From assembly GCA_042408445.1 (NCBI GenBank), contig JBHORC010000039.1:74350-138349 (forward strand): 64,000 nt of DNA, read 5' to 3'. This DNA comes from CF-46 sp042408445 (lineage in GTDB: Bacteria; Chloroflexota; Limnocylindria; Limnocylindrales; CSP1-4). A program made the position numbers and the translations under genes. Below the pieces are notes generated by a model, which was given only the letters and a program-made list of their open reading frames with translations, made no database searches and was not told the DNA's origin. Positions within the stretch are counted from its first letter, which is position 1; every line of letters starts with the position of its first letter. Positions 35,450-43,416 of the stretch are shown piece by piece.

Positions 35450-35467
35450 TTCGCGTCGCAACGCGAA
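35450..35467 (-). promoter_or_regulatory. Leader hairpin next to the tiny-ORF ribosome-binding site
   Basis: TTCGCGT, four-base loop TGCG, ACGCGAA: a perfect 7-bp stem in the minus-strand transcript, about five bases before the strong ribosome-binding site of the tiny ORF. It could gate ribosome access. Confidence 0.4.
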
Positions 35468-35468
35468 A

Positions 35469-35491
35469 ACCGACCTGACACGATGGTCGGT
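35469..35491 (-). terminator. Attenuator-like hairpin in the leader
   Basis: On the minus strand ACCGACC, nine-base loop, GGTCGGT, then TTT. A 7-bp stem running into a short U-tract resembles a weak intrinsic terminator placed before the two tiny ORFs. The stem overlaps a duplicated CCGACCGACC so more than one register is possible. Confidence 0.4.
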
Positions 35492-35570
35492 CGGTTGCAC
35501 TAGTCGCTCAGCTTCACCCTAAGTGCCCATTTCAGGTGAGGCTTCAGCGCGTCCGAGCGTCTTAACTGTT

Positions 35571-35596
35571 CTTCCTAGTACCTCCGTACCAGGAAG
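35571..35596 (-). promoter_or_regulatory. Long hairpin at the 5' end of the leader
   Basis: CTTCCTGGTAC, loop GGAG, GTACTAGGAAG: an 11-bp stem with one G-U pair and a tetraloop on the minus strand, placed at or just after the predicted transcription start. It may stabilise the mRNA 5' end or bind a regulator as DNA. Confidence 0.5.
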
Positions 35597-35604
35597 CAGG
35601 CCGG

Positions 35605-35634
35605 ACTATAGGTAGGCCCAACCAAACCGGTCAA
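35605..35634 (-). promoter_or_regulatory. Promoter of the tiny-ORF/HD-GYP unit
   Basis: On the minus strand TTGACC (35629-35634), 18-base spacer, TATAGT (35605-35610): a close sigma-70-like match, only 20 bases after the regulator's stop codon. It would give a leader of roughly 170 bases before the first tiny ORF. A second TTGACG lies eight bases further upstream. Confidence 0.6.
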
Positions 35635-35653
35635 TACGTCAACGTACCTATCC

Positions 35654-38600
35654 TCACACGGCATCGAAGGCCGGAGGATCGACGCCAAGGTCGGACCGGA
35701 GAACGGTCGCGTAACGCGAATACTGCTCCGCGGCGGCGGAGTGGGCACCGCTCCGGCGAAGCAATCGCAGGAGGGACAGCTCGAGCTCCTCGTTCCGCGG
35801 CTCAATCTCAAGGGCGCTTCTGGCCAGGCGGATTCCCCGTTGGTATTCACCCCGATCGAGATCGCTTCTGATCTGGCTCTCCAAGACGTGCAGGTAGGCG
35901 ACATGAAGCCATTCGCGGTAGTCCGTCGCCCATTCCTCATACGCGAAGTCGAGTGCAAATCGCCCGCGATATTGGTCCGCCAAGCTGACCGCAGAGCGAG
36001 GGTCCTGTGACTTGTCGTAGTCGGCGACTAGGGCAGCGCACCGAGCACTCGCGGCGCGCACGAGATCTCGGTCGAGCCACAGAAGGTCTGAATCTTGGTG
36101 AACGTAGCCGGCCGTCGTGTCGTCCGAATACTCGCTTTCGAAGATTCGACGCAGGAAGTAGACGGACTGGTTGAGTGAGTTGGCGGCGGAACCCGGGTTC
36201 ATCTCCGGCCACATCGCTTCAAGTACTTCCTCGCGAGTGGCCTCCCATCGTGGTCGAGCGAGCAGAAAGCACAACAGCGCTAGAACTTTTCGGCGTATCT
36301 CGCCTCCGGAAATCACCCGACCGCCGATTTCGACATTGACGCGGCCCAAGTCGTTGATAGTGACGAGCGGAGCGAGTCGGCGTGCGAGTCCGCGACCGAG
36401 ACTACGGTCCTGGCCGTATAGCCGCGGCTCGCGCCCGATTTGTCGAAGGGCTGGGACATCTGACCTCTCGCCGATCAGATCCAGAAGCCGAGCGGACGGC
36501 AATCGGTTCGCTGCACGGGCGGAGGCCATCTCGGCGCGAAGCGCTGGGCGCCAGCGCTCGGGTGCGGCTTCAGCCACGGAGCGAACACGGTCCAAGGGAC
36601 CCGGCTCAAGGTCGCCCAGTTGACGAACGATTAGTTCGGCCGCGAACGAGGCGACATAGTCCAGGCCGTCCGGCAGGGCGCTAATTGCTGGGTTGCATGT
36701 GCCAGAAGCACACGCGAGAGCAATTTCCCCGAGGGCGCGCCAAGTTCTTGCGCCCTGTTGCTCAGCAAACTGGACGGCCGTTGATGCAAGCGTTCTCGCC
36801 TCTGGTCGATCGCACACCGAAGCCATCAACGCTCGCGTTGCGCGAAGCCGACTTTGGAAGCCGGGATTCAGCGAGGGACGGTCCAGGGGGATCGACATGA
36901 CCAGAGCAAACGCTTGGTCGAGATGACCGCTTCGAAGCAGGGTGACGGAATCGACAATTTCGACGAGTTCGCTTGACGAGTTTCGGACGCTCCGATCTCG
37001 ACCTTCAAGAAGAAGGACGGCTCTATCACCGTCGCCGACGAGCGCCTCAATCTCGGCGTACTCGCTGAGGACCTCGGCTCGAGTGTCTCCGACTGCATCC
37101 GACACGGCTCTTGAAAACCGCTCGCGTGCCTCGGGAAGCCGGCCCGAAAGCCCGAGGACGGCGGCGTCAAGCGATCGTGCCGCGGCGAGCTCGGCTCGCG
37201 ACGAACTCGCAGAAAGGGCTTCAAGCGCTCGGGCCGCGAACATCGCCGCGCGGTCCAAGTGGCCGGTGGCAACACTGGCGAGACCTGCGTTGAGCCAGCT
37301 GACGCCTTCAGCGTGGTGAAGGGAATCCGCGGCGGATCGATTCGCGAGTGACTCGCAAGTCTGAACGGCTTCCTCGAGACTGCCGCTCAGCGACGACTCG
37401 ACGATGGAGTTGAACGCTTTCGCGATGTCGCGCTGGAGCCCGGTGCTCATCAGAGCTACCCGACCGGCCAGGGCCGTCGCCACATCAACGGATCCGGCGA
37501 GCACCTTTGCCGCGATTAGGTTGGTGATCACGACGTCGCGATCTGGGGCGAGATTTGCTGCCAGTTCAGCGTGCGCGTTTGCGTTCGAGAAATCGCCGAC
37601 GGCGCTTGCGGCTCGAGACAGGATCACGTGGCAGGCGGCAGAAACATCGGCATTCGAGAGACTTGGAACGAACGCAGCGGCCGCTGAAGAAGCTCCCGAG
37701 GCGACGATCGTTTCTAGGTGATCGTTCAAGACCCGGTGGACATCGTCCCAGCGGTTGGCCGACGCGAAGTGGTGCGTGGACGTCTGCCAGTCGGACGGTT
37801 CTGCCCAGGTCGCGACGGTGATGTGGAGCGCGTTCAGGCCTTCCGGGCCGACGTCGCGCCGGAGTCGATCCTCGAGGAACTCGCGGACGAGCGGGTGATA
37901 TCGCTGCTCGGCTGATCGCCGGCTCGGTCGGCGCCCGAGCAGGCCGAGGCGTTCGGACTCCAGGACGAGCGACTGCACCTCGACGGCCGACAGCCCTGTC
38001 GCGACCTGCGCGAGCTCCGGGGTCACGACCTGGAGCACCGACGTCCGCATCAGGAACTGCTGATGGATCGCCGGCAGGTCGCCCACGACCTCCTCGGCGA
38101 GGTAGTCGTGGAGCTCATCCCGCGCTCCGGAGAGCCCGCGGATGAACGATCTGGTTTCGGCGGCCGATCGCTCGCGAAGAGCGGCCTGGACGAGGGTGAG
38201 GGAGGCCGCCCAGCCTTCGGTTCGCTGCGAGAGCTCGCTGAGCATGTCCGGCTCGAGGGGCCGACCGTACGTCTCGCGAAAGAGCTGCTCGACTTCGCTG
38301 TCCGAGAACCGCAGGTCCGTGATCCCGAGCTCGGCAACCTCGCCGAGGGCTCGCAGCTTCGAGACCGGAATCGGCGGCGTTCGCCGGCTCGCGAACACGA
38401 TCGAGAGGCGCTCGGGTCCGCGCGTGAGAATCTCCCGGACGATGTGGCGGATGTCGGCGACCTCGTCGGCGAGATGGAAGTCGTCGAAGATGAGCGCGGC
38501 GCCTTCCGCGGCGATGCTCGGGAGCTCTGCGAGGAACGCCTCGACGACGTCATCGCGCGTCGGGCCACCCGGCTCCAGCGAGCCCAGGAGGCTCGCCGTT

Positions 38601-39082
38601 CGTGACGCGAAGTCCGGCTGATGCTCGCGACCCGCGGCGACCAGATGCGACAGGAAGCCGACCCAGTCCCGGTCGTCCTCCTCCAGCCGATACCACAGCG
38701 TCCGGTGCCGGGTCCGGCGCGAGAAGTCGGCGAGCAGCGTCGTCTTGCCGTAGCCGGCGTCGGCGATGATGAACACGACCCGGCTGTGGATCTTCGTCTC
38801 GAGCCAGTCGAGCAGGCGCGTCCGAGCCAGCGTCTCGTCGCGCAACGCCGGCGCCTGGACCTTGCCGGGCTGAATCGGATAGCTCACGCCGACCCCTGCC
38901 TCGGCGCGGGCGCGGTTGGGCGCCGCGGTGACCGCGCGGCCCGGGCCGACCGCGATCGGCGCACGCGTGGACGTCCTCCCTCGTGGACCGAGCGTGACCG
39001 GATCGGGCGGCGCGAAATCTACGGGCGCGGTTCGCGGGCTGTCAACGAGGCGGAGCGTGGGCCGGTCGGACATGGGCCGCAT
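35654..39082 (-). CDS. STAND ATPase regulator with helical repeats and C-terminal SARP (wHTH-BTAD) output
   Basis: A 1142-residue regulator. Residues 85-440 are a MalT-like STAND NTPase with ADAGYGKTTLL (Walker A, 107-117) and AALIFDDFHLADE (Walker B, 195-207). Residues 450-900 are TPR-like helical repeats, a common ligand- or peptide-binding platform. Residues 910-995 are an OmpR/SARP winged helix (EIRRKVLALLCFLLARP, SLNQSVYFLRRIFE) and 1005-1142 a BTAD domain. In AfsR-type proteins the SARP part is N-terminal; here the order is reversed. GC changes from about 71% (37801-37980) to 58% (36061-36240) near residue 450. An ATG at 39073 is an alternative start. Confidence 0.88.
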   Translation of the reverse strand: MRPMSDRPTLRLVDSPRTAPVDFAPPDPVTLGPRGRTSTRAPIAVGPGRAVTAAPNRARAEAGVGVSYPIQPGKVQAPALRDETLARTRLLDWLETKIHSRVVFIIADAGYGKTTLLADFSRRTRHRTLWYRLEEDDRDWVGFLSHLVAAGREHQPDFASRTASLLGSLEPGGPTRDDVVEAFLAELPSIAAEGAALIFDDFHLADEVADIRHIVREILTRGPERLSIVFASRRTPPIPVSKLRALGEVAELGITDLRFSDSEVEQLFRETYGRPLEPDMLSELSQRTEGWAASLTLVQAALRERSAAETRSFIRGLSGARDELHDYLAEEVVGDLPAIHQQFLMRTSVLQVVTPELAQVATGLSAVEVQSLVLESERLGLLGRRPSRRSAEQRYHPLVREFLEDRLRRDVGPEGLNALHITVATWAEPSDWQTSTHHFASANRWDDVHRVLNDHLETIVASGASSAAAAFVPSLSNADVSAACHVILSRAASAVGDFSNANAHAELAANLAPDRDVVITNLIAAKVLAGSVDVATALAGRVALMSTGLQRDIAKAFNSIVESSLSGSLEEAVQTCESLANRSAADSLHHAEGVSWLNAGLASVATGHLDRAAMFAARALEALSASSSRAELAAARSLDAAVLGLSGRLPEARERFSRAVSDAVGDTRAEVLSEYAEIEALVGDGDRAVLLLEGRDRSVRNSSSELVEIVDSVTLLRSGHLDQAFALVMSIPLDRPSLNPGFQSRLRATRALMASVCDRPEARTLASTAVQFAEQQGARTWRALGEIALACASGTCNPAISALPDGLDYVASFAAELIVRQLGDLEPGPLDRVRSVAEAAPERWRPALRAEMASARAANRLPSARLLDLIGERSDVPALRQIGREPRLYGQDRSLGRGLARRLAPLVTINDLGRVNVEIGGRVISGGEIRRKVLALLCFLLARPRWEATREEVLEAMWPEMNPGSAANSLNQSVYFLRRIFESEYSDDTTAGYVHQDSDLLWLDRDLVRAASARCAALVADYDKSQDPRSAVSLADQYRGRFALDFAYEEWATDYREWLHVAYLHVLESQIRSDLDRGEYQRGIRLARSALEIEPRNEELELSLLRLLRRSGAHSAAAEQYSRYATVLRSDLGVDPPAFDAV

Positions 39083-39199
39083 GGTGCCGACCGCCTCTCA
39101 CCGGGCGCTTATCGGGAGAGGTCCAGCCAGCGGCGGCGCGGTCGACCGCCGCGGTCCCCGGCCGGGCGCGCGGGACGGACCCGCCGAGCCCGAGGCGCC

Positions 39200-40159
39200 C
39201 TACGCCGCCTCGTCCGCGAGCAGCGGCCGGACGATCAGCCCGTACGTCTTCCCGTCCGGGCCCTTCACGACGACACCCTGGAGGACGCCGGCCGTTTCGG
39301 ACAGCCCGAGCGCATCGACGTCGGCCTTCGGTCCGACCCTGTGCGGAAGGGCGATCCCGCCGCTTCCGTCATTGGCTCCTGGCCTGAAGTCGGACACCTT
39401 CACCGTCGGCCAGGGCCAGGCGAGCGGCTTGTCAGTTGGCTGCGGATCGCGCTCCGTCAGCACGAACCGGTAGCGGTCGGCGCCGTACTCGTCGGTGGAT
39501 ACCGTCCCGCCCTGATCGAAGTCGCTCAGCCGCTCAGCGACCTTCTGGAAGGCCACTCGCGCCGCGTCGTCCGGCCCGGGTTGGCCACCGCCGCCGAGCG
39601 CGTTGACCACGACCGTCTTGTCGAGCCCGCCGGCGCGGATCGTGAAGATGGTGTCCGGGGCGTCGGCGATGCCGCCGGCGATGTACGCGTCCCGAGCCGT
39701 TCCGAGCCCGCCGGGTCCGAGCACGAACTCGAGGAGCTCCTGGATCTGGCCTTCGTCGAGCTTGGCCGTGCGCCAGGGGATGCCGTGGACGACGCCGGAT
39801 GGATCGGGCTGCGGATAGACCTCGACCTTCGGCTGGAAGACGACGACGCCGTTCCCGTAGAGCGTGAAGGTCGGCGCCTGACTCGCGAGGAAATCGATCG
39901 GAACGAACCCGCCGCCCTGTTCGAGTCGGAGGACGACGTCGTCGGCGGCGGTGGAGTGGTCGATCCCGGCGATGGTCGGTGCCGGGCTGGTCGACGGGAC
40001 CGCCGACTGAGAGCCGGCCGGTGCCGAAGGCGACGGAGCGGCCGAGCCGGACGCTGACGGCGAGGGACCCGCAGCGGCGCACGCGGCAAGCAGCGCGATG
40101 AGGCCGGCGATGGCCGGGATTCGGGGGTCGACGGGCAGGTGAAGCAGGCGGTCTGGCAT
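39200..40159 (-). CDS. Lipoprotein of unknown function
   Basis: A 319-residue predicted lipoprotein starting at ATG 40159. The signal reads IAGLIALLAAC with the lipobox Cys near residue 27, followed by a Ser/Pro/Ala-rich linker to about residue 60. The rest is a soluble domain with VVLRLEQGGGFVPIDF, QAPTFTLYGNGVVVF and TVSTDEYGADRYRF; the repeated short strands suggest a beta-rich fold. No catalytic motif is recognised. I chose this start because the frame upstream has no signal-like segment. It is separated from the downstream regulator by 117 bases. Confidence 0.75.
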   Translation of the reverse strand: MPDRLLHLPVDPRIPAIAGLIALLAACAAAGPSPSASGSAAPSPSAPAGSQSAVPSTSPAPTIAGIDHSTAADDVVLRLEQGGGFVPIDFLASQAPTFTLYGNGVVVFQPKVEVYPQPDPSGVVHGIPWRTAKLDEGQIQELLEFVLGPGGLGTARDAYIAGGIADAPDTIFTIRAGGLDKTVVVNALGGGGQPGPDDAARVAFQKVAERLSDFDQGGTVSTDEYGADRYRFVLTERDPQPTDKPLAWPWPTVKVSDFRPGANDGSGGIALPHRVGPKADVDALGLSETAGVLQGVVVKGPDGKTYGLIVRPLLADEAA

Positions 40160-40375
40160 GGCGCCCCCGACGGCGGAGGCCCCGGAGCGGTTCCCGCGAA
40201 CGTCAGAAGTGCTTGACGGCGCCGCTATTCTCCGCGACATGAGTTCCGGGACCGATCCCGGGATCGACCTGTCGGGGCGTGCCTCCTGTCGGCACCGATG
40301 GGCGACCCGGGTCGGCGCGGGGGGAACCGCGACGCAGACCGGGGCGACGGCGCCACATCAGGAGGACAACCACGC

Positions 40376-40681
40376 GTGTTCCAGGATCGGACGCTCACCT
40401 GTCGCGATTGCGCTGGTGAATTCGTGTTCTCGAGTGGCGAACAGGCCTTCTTCTCGAGCAAGGGCCTTCTGAACGACCCGCAGCGCTGCCCGTCGTGCCG
40501 GGCGGTCGCGAAGCGAGCCCGGACCGTCGGCGGTCCGCGGGAGTTCCACGCCGCGATCTGCGGGAGCTGCGGCGGCCAGGCCGTCGTCCCGTTCGCGCCC
40601 CGGAACGATCGGCCGGTGTACTGCAGCACCTGCTTCGACAAGGTGAAGGCGTCGACGCAGCCAGCACCCGCGGGGGTCTGA
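40376..40681 (+). CDS. Zinc-ribbon protein with four CxxC pairs
   Basis: A 101-residue protein with CRDC, CPSC, CGSC and CSTC, enough for two zinc sites, and the CxDC zinc-binding family pattern TLTCRDCAGEFVFSSGEQAF FF at the start (FVF, EQAFF). The GTG at 40376 has AGGAGG ten bases before it. A TATTCT promoter-like hexamer at about 40228 would leave a leader of roughly 140 bases. Family members of this kind occur in many Chloroflexota and Firmicutes with unknown roles, often guessed to bind nucleic acid. Confidence 0.8.
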   Translation: MFQDRTLTCRDCAGEFVFSSGEQAFFSSKGLLNDPQRCPSCRAVAKRARTVGGPREFHAAICGSCGGQAVVPFAPRNDRPVYCSTCFDKVKASTQPAPAGV

Positions 40682-40774
40682 CCCGTCACGAGGCGCGACG
40701 CCTGGTGCGCGGGCGTCGCTCACGCGGCGCTCGACGCGCCGTTCCGTCACAGATCGAACGTCGAGGGCCGGTCC

Positions 40775-40791
40775 ACGGGGGCCGGCCCCGT
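40775..40791 (+). terminator. Possible terminator hairpin
   Basis: ACGGGG, loop GCCGG, CCCCGT, followed within two bases by TTT, about 95 bases after the zinc-ribbon stop and before the dodecin gene. The stem can also pair in other registers because of the nearby GGGCCGG. Confidence 0.4.
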
Positions 40792-40842
40792 CGTTTCGGC
40801 GACTAGACTCGGGGCCCACCGAGCAGAGGAGGCGCGAGGCGC

Positions 40843-41046
40843 ATGGGCGTCATCATCATCCGAGAGATGGTCGGCCGGAGCCCGAACTCCTGGAGCGACG
40901 CGGCCCGCCGCGCGGTGGAGACCGCCGCGAAGACCGTTCGGAACATCCAGACGGTCGAGGTGCTCCGATCGACTGCCGAGGTTCGCGACGGCGAGATCGT
41001 GGAGTACCGCGTCGACCTGAAGATCGGCTTCGAATACGAGGGCTAG
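40843..41046 (+). CDS. Dodecin (flavin-binding protein)
   Basis: A 67-residue protein of normal dodecin length. RSPNSWSDAARRAVETAAKT carries the Trp used for flavin stacking in dodecamers, and VEVLRSTAEVRDGEIVEYRVDLKIGFEYE provides the beta strands. It stores or buffers flavins in the cytoplasm. The ATG at 40843 follows GAGGAGG. TAGACT at 40804-40809, before the leader, may be the -10 element. Single-gene unit between the zinc-ribbon gene and the opposing dnaB. Confidence 0.93.
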   Translation: MGVIIIREMVGRSPNSWSDAARRAVETAAKTVRNIQTVEVLRSTAEVRDGEIVEYRVDLKIGFEYEG

Positions 41047-41085
41047 GCGCCTCGACGGCTCGCTCGGCCCGCTCGGCTCCGCGGC

Positions 41086-42441
41086 TCAGCCGGCCTCGGC
41101 GTAGCGCTCGCCCGCATAGGACACGAACCGGGTCTGGCGCTTCTTGAACCAGAGCTGGACTTCGCCGGTGGGGCCGTTGCGGTGCTTCGCGAGCTTCAGG
41201 TTGATGATCTCGCCTTCCTGATCCTGGTCGTCCGAGCCGCGCTCCTTCTCGCGCCAGAGGAAGCAGACGAGATCCGCGTCCTGCTCGATCGCCCCCGACT
41301 CGCGAAGGTCCGACAGCCGCGGTTCCTTCGACTCGCGCATCTCCGGCTGCCGACTCAGCTGGGACAGGGCGATGACCGGGACGCTCAGCTCCCGGGCAAG
41401 TGCCTTGAGCCCGCGCGAGATCTCCGACACCTCCTGGACGCGGTTCGCGTCGCGGCTCGTCGTCTGGGCCTGCATGAGCTGGAGGTAGTCCACGATCACG
41501 AGGTCCAGCCCGGCCTCCGCCTGGAGCCGGCGGGCCTTCGTCCGGAGCTCCATGGTGCTGATGTTCGGGGTGTCATCGATGTAGACCGGCGCCTCCGAGA
41601 GGGCGTTCATCGCCGGCGCGATCCGGGCGAAATCCAGCTCCTCCAGGAAGCCGGTCCGAAGCCGCTGGCTGTCGATGTTCGCGACGCTGGAGAGCAGGCG
41701 CAGGACGAGCTGCTCCTTGCTCATCTCGAGGCTGAAGACGCCGACGCTGCGCTTGTCGCGAACGGCCGCGTGCTCCGCGATGTTCAGGGCGAAGCTCGTC
41801 TTTCCGACGCTGGGCCGCGCCGCGATGATCACGAGGTCGCTCTTCTGGAGACCCGTCGTCAGTGCGTCCAGGTCCGTGAAGCCCGTGCGGATGCCGCTGA
41901 TCTCGCCGCGGTGGGCGTGCAGGTAGTCGAGCCGGTCGTAGGCCTGGTGCAGGAGCGAGTCCAGCTTCGAGAAGCCGACGTCCATCCGCTTCTGGCTGAC
42001 CGCGAACAGCTCCGCCTCCGCGCGATCGATCGCCTCCTGGATCTCTGCGGGATCCTCGTAGCCGATCCCGGCGATCCGCCCGGCCGCTCCGATCAGGTTC
42101 CGGAGGACCGCCTTCCGCTCGACGATCCGGGCGTACTGGACGGCGTGGACGGCGGTTGGCGTGGAGTTCGAGAGGCTGGAGAGATAGGCGCGCCCGCCGA
42201 CGCCCTCCAGCTCGTCCTTCCGCTCGAGCTCCTCCGCGACGGTGACGATGTCGATCGGCTCGCGCCGCTCGAACAGGTCCAGCACGGCCTCGAAGATCTT
42301 GCCGTTCGCCTGCCGATAGAAGTCCGCCGGCCGAAGGAACTCGGCGACCTCCACGACCGCATCACGGTCGATGAGGATCGCGCCGAGCACCGATTGCTCG
42401 GCCTCGAGACTCTGGGGCGGCAGGCGATCGATCACGGGCAC
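41086..42441 (-). CDS. dnaB: Replicative DNA helicase
   Basis: A 451-residue hexameric helicase. The N-terminal domain (PPQSLEAEQSVLGAILID) interacts with primase; the RecA-like domain has the Walker A ARPSVGKTS at 208-216, Walker B LVIVDYLQLM, and the H4 motif region with ISRGLKALARELSVPVIALSQLSR. Length is normal and no intein is present. Start GTG 42441 with a weak ribosome-binding site. It lies downstream of lexA on the same strand with a 183-base gap; in many bacteria dnaB follows rplI directly, which here lies on the other strand at 43929. Confidence 0.96.
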   Translation of the reverse strand: MPVIDRLPPQSLEAEQSVLGAILIDRDAVVEVAEFLRPADFYRQANGKIFEAVLDLFERREPIDIVTVAEELERKDELEGVGGRAYLSSLSNSTPTAVHAVQYARIVERKAVLRNLIGAAGRIAGIGYEDPAEIQEAIDRAEAELFAVSQKRMDVGFSKLDSLLHQAYDRLDYLHAHRGEISGIRTGFTDLDALTTGLQKSDLVIIAARPSVGKTSFALNIAEHAAVRDKRSVGVFSLEMSKEQLVLRLLSSVANIDSQRLRTGFLEELDFARIAPAMNALSEAPVYIDDTPNISTMELRTKARRLQAEAGLDLVIVDYLQLMQAQTTSRDANRVQEVSEISRGLKALARELSVPVIALSQLSRQPEMRESKEPRLSDLRESGAIEQDADLVCFLWREKERGSDDQDQEGEIINLKLAKHRNGPTGEVQLWFKKRQTRFVSYAGERYAEAG

Positions 42442-42624
42442 CTCGAACGGTGACGGCAGGACGTGTCACCTCGAGTGTCACGCCGGGGCCGGGGTGGTCG
42501 ATAGGGATTTGTCCCCGAACTTCGTCCACCGTTTCCGGGCGTCCCGTTGGCGGGATGTGGAAACCGTGTGGACGGGCGATTCCGCGCCGACGGGGAACGC
42601 CGAGCGTGGTTCAGGCCCGAACGG

Positions 42625-43275
42625 TCAGTCCAGGCGCCGGATGACCCCGATGAGCTTGCCCTGGATTCGAACGTCGTCGTAGAACATCGCCGGATAGGCG
42701 GGATTCGCGGGCTGGAGGCGGATCTTGTCCTTCTCCTTGAAGAACCGCTTCAGCGTGACGGCGTTCTCCTCCACCTGGGCCACGACGATGTCGCCGTTCC
42801 GAGCGGTGGACTGCGGCCGGATCAGGACGAAGTCGCCGTCCGCGATGTGGGCCTCGATCATCGAGTCGCCGCGGACCTTCAGGACGTACGCATCACCGGA
42901 CGGGGCCAGCATGTCCGGGATCCCGACCGTCTCCGACGCGTCCTGGTAGGCCTCGATCGGCCCGCCGGCCGCGATCTCACCGACGACCGGGAGGACGTGT
43001 GCCTCCATCGCGACGGACTGCGGCACGAGCTCCGCGGCGAGGCCGAGCCGGATCGCCGCATAGGGCGTCAGACGGATCGCCCGCGACTGGGCGGCTCCGC
43101 GCTCCAGGTAGCCGTCGCGCTCCAGGATCTGGAGATGGTGATGGACGGCCGATGTGGAGGCGAGCCCAACGGCCTTCGCGATCTCGCGGACCGACGGCGG
43201 AAATCCCCGCGCTCGCAGCGTCGCCGCGATGTAATCGAGGATCCGGGCTTTCCGGTCAGCATCGTGCTTGGTCAC
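42625..43275 (-). CDS. lexA: SOS repressor LexA
   Basis: A 216-residue repressor-protease. Residues 10-60 are the winged helix (FPPSVREIAKAVGLASTSAV is the recognition region). The self-cleavage site is in VGEIAAGGPIEAY (Ala103-Gly104), and the catalytic pair is Ser138 in RGDSM and Lys176 in VTLKRF. The GTG at 43275 was chosen because GGAGG lies eight bases upstream and it starts directly before the HTH; an ATG pair at about 43304 is too close to the promoter. Its own promoter contains an SOS box, so it is autoregulated. Confidence 0.96.
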   Translation of the reverse strand: MTKHDADRKARILDYIAATLRARGFPPSVREIAKAVGLASTSAVHHHLQILERDGYLERGAAQSRAIRLTPYAAIRLGLAAELVPQSVAMEAHVLPVVGEIAAGGPIEAYQDASETVGIPDMLAPSGDAYVLKVRGDSMIEAHIADGDFVLIRPQSTARNGDIVVAQVEENAVTLKRFFKEKDKIRLQPANPAYPAMFYDDVRIQGKLIGVIRRLD

Positions 43276-43300
43276 CGAGGCGCCTCCATGTGTTGACGGC

Positions 43301-43328
43301 ATCATACCGAACGGGTGTTCGATGTCAA
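43301..43328 (-). promoter_or_regulatory. lexA promoter
   Basis: On the minus strand TTGACA (43323-43328), 16-base spacer, TATGAT (43301-43306). The spacer is almost exactly filled by the SOS box, so LexA binding blocks the polymerase. The first 13 bases, TTGACATCGAACA, are identical to the start of the second SOS promoter at 45838. Confidence 0.85.
43308..43322. promoter_or_regulatory. SOS box (LexA operator)
   Basis: CGAACGGGTGTTCGA, matching the CGAAC-N4-GTTCG operator of Gram-positive LexA. It lies between the -35 and -10 elements of the lexA promoter. Confidence 0.88.
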
Positions 43329-43416
43329 GACGGCGTCGACGGCTGATCGCGGTCGGCTGATAGACTCTCCCGCCCCGGGACCCGCGCACGCGAAGCGTCC
43401 CGACGAAAGGGAGCCG

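Noticed and set aside
35212..35481. An 89-codon minus-strand ORF covering both tiny ORFs
   Set aside because: It starts at a GTG without a ribosome-binding site, is Arg/Gly/Ser-rich without a recognisable fold, and overlaps the HD-GYP start. The two short ORFs have far better start signals.
35430..35600. c-di-GMP class I riboswitch in the HD-GYP leader
   Set aside because: GGACGC and AAGCCUC-like pieces are present, but the AGGGCAAACC core and its tetraloop receptor are not. Only a generic structured leader is claimed.
43302..43304. ATG upstream of the chosen lexA start
   Set aside because: It lies within the -10 region of the lexA promoter, so it would not be in the transcript; the GTG at 43275 has a good ribosome-binding site.
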